From: Epiperipatus broadwayi
Lineage: Eukaryota > Onychophora > Udeonychophora > Euonychophora > Peripatidae
Assembly: GCA_028023455.1 (NCBI GenBank)
Contig: JAQFVV010013307.1
Location: 98,349-162,348, forward strand
Direction: 5' to 3'
DNA: 64,000 nucleotides
The notes under the pieces are model-generated. The model had not been told where the DNA came from. It made no database searches and saw only the letters and a program-made list of their open reading frames with translations. Below, piece after piece: positions 48,190-58,848 of the stretch. The translations under genes and the position numbers were made by a program. Position 1 is the first letter of the stretch. Each line of letters starts with the position of its first letter.

Positions 48190-48640
48190 ATGTGTTCTTG
48201 TATTTATATATTGGACTATTTTCATCATCTAATATGAGGATTGAATGTCTTTAGAAAAATTTAACTTTATTTAAATATTCCAAATACATTCAACTGTTAG
48301 TGATAGCACATCAAACTGGTTAGTATATGCACAACATTTCGAGAGATATTATTCTTTCTCTTCTTTGGGTGTTTCTGGCCTGACCAGTGATAGTATAGCT
48401 TGGGGATCGAACCTGGACCCTTAGATTCTTGAGTACTGTCACTGGTCAGATCACCAATCCCTGAAGAAAAGGGAAAAATAATACTTCTTGAAACATTGTG
48501 CATAGACTAACCTGTTTGATATGTTATTACTAATAGTTTATTATATTTGGAATATTTAAATAAAGTTAATTTTTTCTAAAGACATTCAATACTCATATTA
48601 GACAATGGAAATAGTCAATATATAAATATGACTAAAACAC
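48190..48640. mobile_element. 450-bp foldback element with a Pol III B-box-like loop
   Basis: Arms of about 200 bp (48,190-48,390 and 48,440-48,640) are inverted copies sharing the centre 48,415. Examples are GCACAACATTT at 48,329 against AAACATTGTGC at 48,491, and the outer GTATTTATATATTGGAC against its partner near 48,615. The unpaired centre on the minus strand reads CCAGGTTCGATCCCC, which contains the Pol III B-box consensus GGTTCGATCC. A long minus-strand frame across the centre (48,297-48,503) results from the palindrome and is not taken as a gene. No target duplication was delimited. It may be a MITE-like foldback or two inverted SINE copies. Confidence 0.75.
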
Positions 48641-48892
48641 CATCATCACAAACCTTCAGGAAAACATGTATGTATTCTCTTGATTTGATAATTTTAATAG
48701 TAATCATTCTTTCAGTATGATTTAGGCTAAATCTATTATAAAAATACAATTTATCATAAATTGAAAATATTTTTTTTATTTCTGATAAATTAAAACCAAA
48801 AAAAAATATTGGGAAAAAAGATCATAGTCAATATTGTGAAAAAGATCATAGTCAACATAATATTAATTGATATTATTATTAGTGTTTCTTAC

Positions 48893-48989
48893 CGTTATTA
48901 AATTTTTGACCTAATTCAGAAGTTTGTATTGCTCGTAAATATTCTACAGTCATTTCCAAAATTTCAGCTTTTTCTAATTTGCCCGAAGT
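48893..48989 (-). CDS. helt: bHLH-Orange transcription factor exon (helix 2), helt-like
   Basis: This is an internal exon of a repressor of the HES/HEY/HELT class, nuclear proteins that bind E-box or N-box DNA as dimers and act in neural fate choice. The minus strand shows acceptor TTTATTTATTTCAG, 97 coding nt and donor GTAAGAAAC. The frame is phase 0 in, phase 1 out, and contains no stop. It encodes GKLEKAEILEMTVEYLRA, which is the end of the loop and helix 2 of the bHLH domain, followed by IQTSELGQKFNN. The KLEKA(E/D)ILEMTV core is diagnostic of the family. The preceding S-G and the following EYLRA fit HELT better than HEY (usually QMTVDHLK) or HES. An intron at the loop is also known for this family. 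The exon with the basic region and helix 1 was not found up to 64,000. The orthology call rests on this short segment. Confidence 0.85.
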
Positions 48990-50113
48990 CTGAAATAAAT
49001 AAATTTTACAAATATATACCAAAAATGTATTATATGCATAATATAAATAAAAGTTAACTAAATAAAAATGAATTCTTTTTCATTCTTTTTCACTCCTCCT
49101 ACCTTCTCATTGATATATATATAAAGTGAGACAGAGTTTAATACAAAATAATTTTGTAATTTTGGGGAGCACAAAATAATGCAACCTTGTTCATTAAAAA
49201 GTTTATTAATTTCATTTAAAGATTCTCTTTTAAAAATAAGTAAAAGTTTTATATTTTTTCTAAATATTGACAATGATTTTTATTTATATAAGCATTCATA
49301 ACCTATTCTCTTTTAGTTATATTCTTGTGTTGGTATATGATTTTATAAACAACCTTATTACATAAATATTTACATGTGTGTTTAATTTTTGATAGTACTA
49401 AAAAAAATATTCCAGCAATGTTCTCTTTGACAAAAAAAAAAGAAAGCTAGCAGCTTTGAAAATTAATGGTAATCATTTTTCTTTTTTAAATAAGTATTTT
49501 AATTTTGTTCAGATCGTCATATGGAAATTTTTATTTGACATTTTAAATCGTCAAAATGTTTTTGATACATAAAATTGATAATGTAGTTTTGTTAAATATA
49601 TATTAATTTATATTAAAAAAACTAACATATAATAATTAAATTATATTAAAAAACATACACAGAATTTTATATCATACAGAATTTATAATTTTTTGGGTTT
49701 GTTTTTTTTTTTTGTTTGTTACCAAAAATGATTAAATGAGCTTTTTTAAAAAAATTTGATCCAATATATATTAAATCTGCTTCAGAAAAATATGATATTT
49801 AAAATAATAGATACAATTTGGTTTGAAATGTCTCCTATATTAACGATTTTTATATAGAGCATCTCTCTAAATCCTGATAATTTAATATGAAAAACAAATA
49901 TTTTCAATTATTTGTAATGAATTTTTTCTCCCATATGAATACTTTTAAGTATGATATAATTATCCACTTTATTTCCCTTTCCATTTGTACTTTTTCTCTT
50001 CTATTAGTATTTCAAATTTGTTCTTAGTTTAATTTGTCAAAGATTACTACCTAAATTATCATATGAGATATATTTTATTTAGTTAACCAGTTCATTATAT
50101 TAGTTTTTCTGAA
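48990..50113. other. gene-free AT-rich intron-like stretch
   Basis: It lies 5' of the helt-like exon on the minus strand. No other exon was recognised. It contains poly-T and poly-A runs only. Confidence 0.5.
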
Positions 50114-50246
50114 AATATTATAATTTCTTTTCATTTGTTATCCTATCTTGCATTAATTTATATATGTAAATAAAATACCGTATACATTTTACATAAAACT
50201 TTTCAATGCAATTTAATATAATAGAATTTTATTTCTGCTTGCTTAC
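50114..50246 (-). repeat. terminal direct repeat of Penelope-like element, left
   Basis: 133 bp ending CTTGCTTAC. It matches 53,951-54,083 with scattered differences, sharing ACTTTTCAATGCAATTTAAT-like sequence. Confidence 0.85.
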
Positions 50247-51032
50247 AATTTCAACTGCCCAGCAGTCATCAGCAGAGCTACAATATTCAAATATATATAA
50301 CCATATTAATAGTTATCTATGCATATATGCTTATAAATAATATAAACGTTATAAACAATATTCTATGTTATGAATTTTAAAATAATATAATTTTTCAATG
50401 ATCCCTATAATGATATATCCTTATTCATTTTTAATTAATATTACTTTTTATCTTATTCTTAATCTTAATTGATTTCCTTTTTCATAATTCATTTTAATTT
50501 TAATATATAACTTGACTACATTTGTATTACTTTTAAACTTTTTAATCATTTCTATCATTTTAATAATAATAACTACATAATATTTTTTATATAATTATAT
50601 TTTTGGTACTTTGGTATTATTCTTGCTATGACATATTACTCTGGTGACATACTATTCTAAGTTTGTGATATGTTTTAAATAATATCTCCAAGGAATGTGC
50701 AGACAAACTTAATCTATAAAATTTGTTTGCAGATCCCATGGAAGTGTTATTTTAAACATATTGTAAATTTAGAATAATACATGAAAGTTCAAATCTAAAA
50801 AAAATAATGGAGACATATATTCATTATGGAAAAAGGAAAAAAAGACATTACAATATTAAATAAAACAGGTACTTGTGGATTGTGCCTTGTTAGTACAACA
50901 CTTTGTGTCATCAAAGCCATCCTTCCCCCTCCCAACATATTACAGCACTTTGTACTGTCAGAAAAATCTAGCACATGTAATACCAAACTTCAAATCTAAA
51001 AAAAAATTTTTTATTTCCAATGATGGAGATAT

Positions 51033-51071
51033 TGTGTGTGTGTGTGTGTGTATGTGTGTGTGTGTGTGTGA
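51033..51071. repeat. (GT)n microsatellite
   Basis: TG dinucleotide run with one TATG interruption. Confidence 0.95.
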
Positions 51072-51449
51072 GGAGGAAGTCACTATGGTGAACTGGTCCA
51101 TTCAATATCTTCTAAAACAAGAAAGAAAAGGGTTAATTTATTTGATATAGATTAGACATACCAGGATTCTTTGTTGTCATGACATCACAAACAGAAACTT
51201 TGAATAAATATTACTAGATGTAAACATCACTTGAGTAATATATCATAGCAGAAATAATACCAAAGTACTATTTTTCCAAATTATAATTTTTCTTAAATAA
51301 CTTTATCTCTTTTAAACTCTTACCAATTTCTAAACTTTTAACTGAAACAATCCCAACTCCCTCTATGAGCATCTTTTAAAACTACATCTCTTTTTTATAT
51401 TAATACTATAGATATATATTTAATTAAAAAATAATATTTTTTATAAAAT

Positions 51450-53900
51450 TAATGTCTTTAAACCCAAATGTTTATTTAAAGATGGTCTAATATTTTTAAT
51501 TAATATAACTTCTTTTATTTGTCTATCTTTTTTATTGTTATTATAATTAATCATCTTTATACTATCTTTTTCAAAGTGATCTTGTGTAAATTGAATTCTT
51601 TATTTCACCTACATAATTACTTCTAATATTTTTAGCTTGACATGAGCTACATTCAATTTTATATACTATATTTATACAATTTTCTACATTTTCTATATAT
51701 TTATTGTCTATATTAAGTATATTCTTTTTTTTTTTACTTTATTACTTTAAATTTTATCACATTATTAAATTTTTTATTAATTTTGAAAATATATGATTTT
51801 ATTTATATTTTTACAATATTGTTGTTATAAGTTTTTATATCTATAAATTTATCCTTCTTGCTTATCTTTTTTATGATTATTTTATCTGTTATTATTAAAT
51901 TTCTCTTGTGATAATTTTAGATTATCTTCAATAACTTTAATTGGATAATCATTAATTTTAAATTCCTTAATTATTAGTTCTACTTGCTTACAATAATTTT
52001 CTCTATTTGAGTAATAATTTATAACTCTAAACATTCTTGAATTAATACTATTTATTTTGTACTTTTTATCTATATTCTGATTCCAATTAGCTATATTATT
52101 ATCTATATTCATTTTTCTATATATAGATGTATCTATTTTACAATTACCATTATATGACTTTATTAACAAAATATCAAAATATGACAACTTGTTTTCTTTT
52201 CCCCTTTCTATGGTAAATTTTATGTCTGCATTTAAATAATTAACTTTTTCAAGAAAAAGATTTATTTGCCTTTGACTTTGTTAAAAATTAATAAATAATC
52301 ATCATCATATTTTTTCATAAATCCTGAAACATTCCGGTTACTCATCATTAATACTTCTAACTCGCCCATATATATATTACTTAGCACTGTATTTAGTGCC
52401 CCTCCTATTAATAATCCTTTTTGTTTATAATATTCTTTAAATTCACATGTAATTTCTTGGCAACAAATTCCCATAATTTTCATCAATTTTTTATCAGCAT
52501 TTCCACTTCTTTGTTTTTGTCATTTCTATATCTATTAATTGCTAATTCTATGGCTTTTTCACATTGATGTTGGTGTACATTGATATTACATCTATTTTTA
52601 TCATTGTCAAATTATAATTATTATACTTGTCTACCTTTAATTTTTTTATCAAATCTTTATTATTTTTCATGTAATAATCACTATTGTTGTTAATATATTT
52701 CTTAAAAATATTATTTGCTAGTCATTTTGACACTTTGTCAAAATATGACCTTGCACCATTAATTATTAGACATAGTGGTATTCCTTCTTTAAAAATTTTT
52801 GGTAAATCTTTGCTGTAACACAATTTTTGTTCTTCACATTTGCAAATACTTTGTTATCTATCAAACCATTATTATATTTTCTTTTTATAAATGCATACAT
52901 TTTTTTTATTTTTCAATTTAGTATCAGTTTTTTTATTATTTTTACAAATACATCCTCTGTTAACATTTGATTCATTTTTGCTATAGATTTTGTTTGTTTC
53001 CTTAATAGTAATTTATTATCTTTGTCAGACTTTGTAAAAACTTTATCTTCTTCATACTTATTCCTTATGTTGTTAATCTTTTATTGTAATTATATTATCT
53101 AAATTAATAATATTTTATTTATAATTTTGTTTTTATTATTTAATTTTTTAAATCTATATACTATATTATTTACTTCCCTTTTTAATCTTTCCATCCACAA
53201 TTTAACTTTTTTACTTATTAAACTATTAACATCTTTATTCTCATAAAAATTTAGATCATAATTGTTTTCTATATATATCTGCTACATTCTCCATTAATAT
53301 TTGCACTTCTATATTATATTCCCCATATGATACATATTTTATTCCTTTACTATGTATATTTTTTTCTTTTTCCATCAGTTTGATATTTGTTAAATTACAT
53401 ATTTTTGTTCATATTTTATATATTCTTCTTTGCATCCTCTTAATCCTTTTTCTTCTTTTATTAACTTGTCCATTTTCTTAGCATATCTAATTTCTGTATT
53501 TTTATTTATAAATTTTTTTCTTTTTTTTACATGGATTCCTAAAATTTTTTGCTTCTTTGAAATATATCTTTGCCATTAGAAACATATGATAAATATCTTG
53601 ATAATTTTTTTTGCTTCATGACATAATTTTTTTTTAATATACTTTTTTAAAATTTACTTTTCAATATTCTTTATAAATTTATCGTTATTATTCATAACTT
53701 TCCTAAAATTCTTCAATTTTATAAAGTTAGATATTGCTCTATACTTTACACAACCTTTCACAAATCTAATATTATTGTTTACATTGTTTAATTTTATGAT
53801 GAATTTCCATCTATCATTCAAAATCCTTCCAAATCTTTAACGTAGTTTTAAAAAATTTAGTATTATTTATATTTACCATAATTATATATTTATATATATT
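51450..53900 (-). pseudogene. Penelope-like RT and GIY-YIG endonuclease, decayed
   Basis: The minus strand in order: a Lys/Asn-rich N-terminal region full of stops (53.9-52.7 kb); RT motif A, KIDVISMYTNINVHQ (about 52,600-52,560); motif B, QKGLLIGGALNTVLSNIYM (about 52,415-52,355); motif C, KYDDDYLLIF (about 52,312-52,283); then KLSYFDILLIK, TSIYRKMN and NDYPIKVI (52,187-51,920), the connector blocks typical of Penelope RT. A nuclease start, NIVYKIECSSC, then NYVGEI, lies at about 51,690-51,620, followed in other frames by RQIKEVILIKN and RPSLNKHLG, the usual end. At least four frame breaks or stops interrupt it. The catalytic Asp pair is retained in motif C. Confidence 0.75.
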
Positions 53901-53950
53901 CAAATATTGCTTCTTTGTTATTCTTGATCTTTAGTGTTCTAACTTCGGGA

Positions 53951-54083
53951 AGTATTATAATTTATTTCCACTTGTTATCTTATCCTGCACTGATTTATAT
54001 ATATAAATAAAATACCATATACACATTACATAAACATTTTTCAATGCAATTTAATATAATAGAATGTATTTCTTTTTGCTTAC
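53951..54083 (-). repeat. terminal direct repeat of Penelope-like element, right
   Basis: 133-bp partner of 50,114-50,246, on the 5' side of the element. Confidence 0.85.
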
Positions 54084-54172
54084 TGTAAGCAATGAGAAAT
54101 AGATTCTATCATATTAAATTGCATTGAAAAATGTTTATGTAAGGTGTATACATTTTATTTATATATTAATTT
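54005..54172. repeat. palindrome at the element's 5' side
   Basis: The right terminal repeat is followed head to head by its own inverted copy with essentially no spacer; the centre is GCTTACTGTAAGC at 54,078-54,090. Arms of about 80 bp share ACATAAACATTTTTCAATGC. Confidence 0.88.
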
Positions 54173-57100
54173 TCGTTTGTTTTTTGTGTTTGAATGCCAT
54201 AAGAATATTTATCTATACATTTTACAAATTTTACATTTGTCCGTTTAAAAAAAAAAAATTTCTGTTTTTCCTTATTGCATTAAATAAAAAATCGTCAAAC
54301 ATCTTATCACATAAACAATTTTGTTTTCATTTAGCATTTTGCGGAGCTTTTTATTTGTTTTGTAAATATTTATTTTCTTATTTACAAATATTTTTAATAC
54401 AACCTTATGACCTATTCCATACAAGTTTTCAGAATTAAAATGATACTGGTAAAATATTATTTTCCAACGTATAATATACTTCAAATTTCTCTGAGATTGC
54501 CTTTATTATCATTTTAAAATCATTGAAGTAGTTCAGTCTTTTGCAATAATCACACATTAACTGCTTATTACACTATATATGAGCAGAAACAACAGCTGAA
54601 TAATTTTTTTAACCTCTCTCTTTAAAAAACAATTATTATTCAAATAATGTATTAGTTACAGATATCAGCATCTTGATTCAATTTAAATTATATTAATAAA
54701 AAAATCTGAAAATAATAGCATTTAACAAATCTAAAAGTTTTGACGTTTTAAAGTTAAAGTCTTAATATATGGAGATTACTAAAATTTTAAAATGTTCCAA
54801 AGTGGTTAAATTATCCGATAAAACCAAATGTAACTTGTTATTAAAGAGATTTCGTCAATCTTTGATAAAATATTCCTCATAATATAATTATTAGTAAATT
54901 TGAAAATTAATGAGTTAAAGCAATTTTTAAATTGTCTGGCCTTTTTTAAAGAGTCCTGTTTGATACTGCTCTTATTAAAAAACTATAATGACAAAATTTA
55001 GATTAAAACCTGTATCTTTTTTAAAATGTTTACAATAAAAAAAAAAATAGACATAACATCAAATTGTGACTCTAAACTATCAAAATAAATTTTATGTTAT
55101 TTGATTCAATTTGAAGAAACGAATTAAATAATTTTTGTTTAATATTTGTAATGGTGAAAATAATTATTATAGATAAAGTTGTTGCTGATGAGAATAAAAT
55201 TGCAAATGAAGAATAATCTATATCAGAAAACTACCTAGAATAATTGAATAACACTCCATCTTCACCTATCTTCAATAAACTTAATAATTACTTAAGATAT
55301 CTTTTTAGTTTAGCAACATATCCTGATACTTCTACTTTTATTATATTAAACTGTGTGATCAGTATGATGGTGAATTTGCTATCTTTAAACTAGATTATGA
55401 GATATTATTACATTATATATTAGAATCTCAAATACAATGGAAATAATCAAATTCTATCCTTAAATTAGTTGAAGACAAATCAATTTATAATGTAATCAAG
55501 AATCCTTTCCTCATCACCATTGTATAGTTTTACAAAAGGTTTTGCAGTAAATTTTTAAATATTAGAGTGATATTCTGTGATTGCACAGAGATATTAAAAT
55601 TCTCCTTTTTTTATTCTTTTAATTTTTGGAGATTCTAATCTAAAGTGAAATATTAAATTAATAAAATATCTTTTCTATCTAGTGTATGATGAAATATTAT
55701 TTATTATTTGATTAATATGTGTTAAGAAATGTCACATAACATTCTATTATATTAATATAAGTAACCTAAAACCTTATGTTTAGATAGAACATGTTGGGCT
55801 AGAAGATCTGCTGCTTTGTTTCTTTTTATAAACGATGATAAATTTGATGATCTTAATTGCATCTTGCTTAACAATATTGAAGAGAACACTATAATTTTTC
55901 CCCCAGTCAAACAAGGCTAAATGAACAGAACCCACTACTGAGTGCTCAGTAATTTCATTTAATTTTTTCAAATCTACATAATCTAAAAAAATACATTTTT
56001 TTTGGAAATATTGTTAAATTTTTTGATGGATGAAATACTAGTTATTTACATTTTGAATTATACTGATACTAATTATTGCTTAAAATAGGATGAATCTGAT
56101 ATAAGAACTTAAAATTTTCTAGTAATTAATTCAACTGATATTTATTATGAAACCTCAACAGAAATATTTATCTAAGAAGCATATAAATTAATTATTGATG
56201 TCATCTGTGATGGGAACTAAATTTATTACCAGATGTAATAAACTTAATTCTTTTATAAAATTGCATCTTGCACATTTACATTAAATCTGAAATTGAACAA
56301 TTTACTAAAACATCATCCAAATATTTAAACTCTCCACAAGCTAAACTCTAAATTTTCAAGATAATTAACACATATTAAAATATTTTTCATTTTTATATCT
56401 AGGTAAAATAATTAATTATATAGCCTTTTCTGATTACTCAACAATGTAATAGTTATTTGCACTATTTCTAAATATTTACCTCAGGTTAATATTATTTCAG
56501 GACATTAGAAAATATTGTCATTTTTCTCTTGTGGAAATTTCAGTAATTTTGTATATTTTTTCTTTATACTATTACAAAATAAATTGCAATCACTTTCCAA
56601 GAATGGTGCATTCTGCAATATCAACAGAAAGATTTATCTAAGAAATGGTGCAAGCATTTAAGTTTTTCAGCCATAGAACTTTAACATCCATTTACTTTTA
56701 TATATAGTGACTTGACTAGATTCTCAAATTATATAAACATCATATTGTTTATGGTGTTGCATATTCTTGAAATGTTATTTCAGTTTTTTATTGAAGAAAT
56801 ATATTTCATATATCATTCTTTTTAATGTTAAGTAATTTTCAGGTTTATAATTACAGTTCATTATTTAGAAATAAAACTTTTCACAAATCATTTTTTATCA
56901 GATGAATGAATGCTTTAATCATAAATGTTTTAAGAAATCTATATTTCAATTTTTCTCACAAAAACAAACCAGCCATTGTTAAATATTTAAGGTTTGTTAA
57001 ATATTTCTACCATTATGCAAAAAGAATTTAGGTATAATTACTGATCTTCAAAAAACATCTTTAAAAACACAATGAATTAATGGGCTGGTAAAGTATTTTA

Positions 57101-58220
57101 ATCTTAAGATATTTAAACTGATGCTATACATGATTCCCATTTTAAATATTAGAAATGAGGTATAAAGTAATTGAGCTTATATGCAATTCTTGGTGCAAGA
57201 ATTAGTTATGGTTATGCTGCATTGCAAATTCTTTACATTTATAATTGAGAATATTAAATTTATAATTTATATATAAAAGAAATAATGATTAAAACAGTTG
57301 AGATTATATCCCACATGCATCATATGCCATTTCTAATTGTATTAGTTTTTGTATGGTTATTAAGATGAAATGAATAACATTTAAATTAGCAGTTAATTTT
57401 GGAACAAGAAAGTTTTGCATTAACAAGTATTCAAGGATAGTTTTCTTGTTTGCCAACAATAATTTCCATATCTCTAAAAGACCAGAAAGCTATTTGTTTC
57501 CCCAGAATTAGTTTAAGCTAATTATAGCTAATTCTTAATTACGAGCACATTTGTAAATAAAGTCATAAAATGTTTTCTTTTTTTTAGCCTATCTGCTAAA
57601 TATTAACAGATCATAAATTATTTTGAATTTAGATGGATTCTAAATATGCCTTTGATAGATAAATAGCTGGCAATTTTAAATTAATGATCAAGCATATAAT
57701 TAATTCAATCTTTTTTATATTAGTGAGTAATTTCCCTTAGCATGTGTAATACTACAATCAAACATCCTTGGCTGTTTTTATTTAATCTTTGCATATATTC
57801 ACTAGTTAAAAGTTTAGAAACTATTAAAAAATTTTAGAACACAACTTATATAGTCTTACCAATTTTTTAAGAGGATTATATCATACTAATTTTTAAAAAT
57901 ATATCAAAAAATGACATATTTCATTTAACACTTCTAATTAAGATATCTTTAGAATTTGTCATCAGTCATAATGTTTCACCTTTTTTTATCTATAGATCAT
58001 TCAGATTTTTCTGAAATGGGATATCTCACTGAATCTTTTTTTGTTTAAATTACATGTATCGATCAGTAATATTATGTCAGTGACTACCAATATGAATTTG
58101 ATAATAATTTATGCTTATCAGTTTTTCTTTTTTGTCATAACATTTTGAAAGTTCTGTATTATAGTTCCTGATCACTTGTGTCTAACTAATGTTGATGTAA
58201 ATTGAGTTAATGTTATTATA
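54173..58220. other. gene-free AT-rich stretch
   Basis: No exon or transposon coding was recognised. A minus-strand frame at 55,780-55,971 (HSVVGSVHLALFDWGKNYSV) sits in slightly less AT-rich sequence but matches nothing I know. Confidence 0.45.
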
Positions 58221-58565
58221 AAACACAACCCAAGGTTTCACTGCTACAAGCAGACTTCTCAGGTGTAAAGAACTAAAAAATACCACCCTATATACATTAA
58301 ACATTACTCACAAATCCATTTACTTCCCATCCATCCTTAATATTAAAAGACCTTTTAAATAAGTTAATTGCTTCAGAATAATAAAGTTTCAATAATAAAG
58401 ATTCTTTAATTCTTCTTTTTATTTTTTATTTAAAAGTTCTTTTAATATTAAACATGGATGAGAAGTCAATGGATTTGTGGGTAATGTTTAATATAAATAT
58501 GGTGTTGTTTTATAGTTCTTTATACTTGAGAAATCTGCTTGTAGCAGTGAATTGGTTGTGTTTTT
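58221..58565. mobile_element. foldback element 1 (about 345 bp palindrome)
   Basis: Arms of about 150 bp (58,221-58,365 and 58,420-58,565) are inverted copies about the centre 58,392, with pairs such as CACTGCTACAAGCAGA against TCTGCTTGTAGCAGTG and AATCCATTTACTTC against a near-match at 58,465. Outer ends are AAACACAACC / GGTTGTGTTT. No coding is present. It looks like a MITE-type or foldback insertion. Confidence 0.8.
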
Positions 58566-58631
58566 GATTTTATTTTTGCTTGACTAGTCTGGTTGAGTTT
58601 TGGATTTGGGGAAATTTTAATATATATGTAT

Positions 58632-58848
58632 AAAATAATAAAAATAATAGATATAATGGTAATTAACTATTATATACAGTTTTTCAATCCCCAGAAGTAT
58701 GGGTTAATTCCTTAACCCTCCTCAACGTCCATTAAATTTATTTAATGGCAATTGAGGAGGGTTAAGAAATTAACTGAATGTATTTCTGCTGATTAAAAGA
58801 CTGTATATAATAGTTAATTACTATTATATCTATTATTTTCATTGTTAT
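58632..58848. mobile_element. foldback element 2 (about 215 bp palindrome)
   Basis: Nearly loop-free palindrome centred at 58,738 (CCATTAAATTTATTTAATGG). Arms of about 100 bp pair AACTATTATATACAGT with its complement, and TTAACCCTCCTCAA with TTGAGGAGGGTTAA. It begins only about 70 bp after foldback element 1. Confidence 0.82.

Larger units (their letters stand above)
50114..54172 (-). mobile_element. decayed Penelope-like element with terminal repeats
   Basis: A minus-strand RT/GIY-YIG pseudogene (51.45-53.9 kb) is flanked by 133-bp direct repeats (50,114-50,246 and 53,951-54,083). Next to the right repeat is an inverted copy (54,085-54,172). Direct pseudo-LTRs with an adjoining inverted fragment are a known Penelope arrangement. 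The element is much more decayed than the one at 7.1-9.0 kb and belongs to a different lineage, judging by motif spelling (KYDDDYLLIF versus MRYVDDVFI). Confidence 0.78.

Noticed and set aside
48297-48503. Minus-strand frame of 68 codons near the helt-like exon
   Set aside because: It spans the centre of the foldback palindrome and has no family resemblance or splice context.
51033-51071. Cys/Val-repeat peptide in a frame at 50,875-51,150
   Set aside because: Produced by the (GT)n microsatellite.
55780-55971. Minus-strand frame containing HSVVGSVHLALFDWGKNYSV in less AT-rich DNA
   Set aside because: No recognisable family, no clear splice pair with coding sense and no neighbouring support; kept only as a note.
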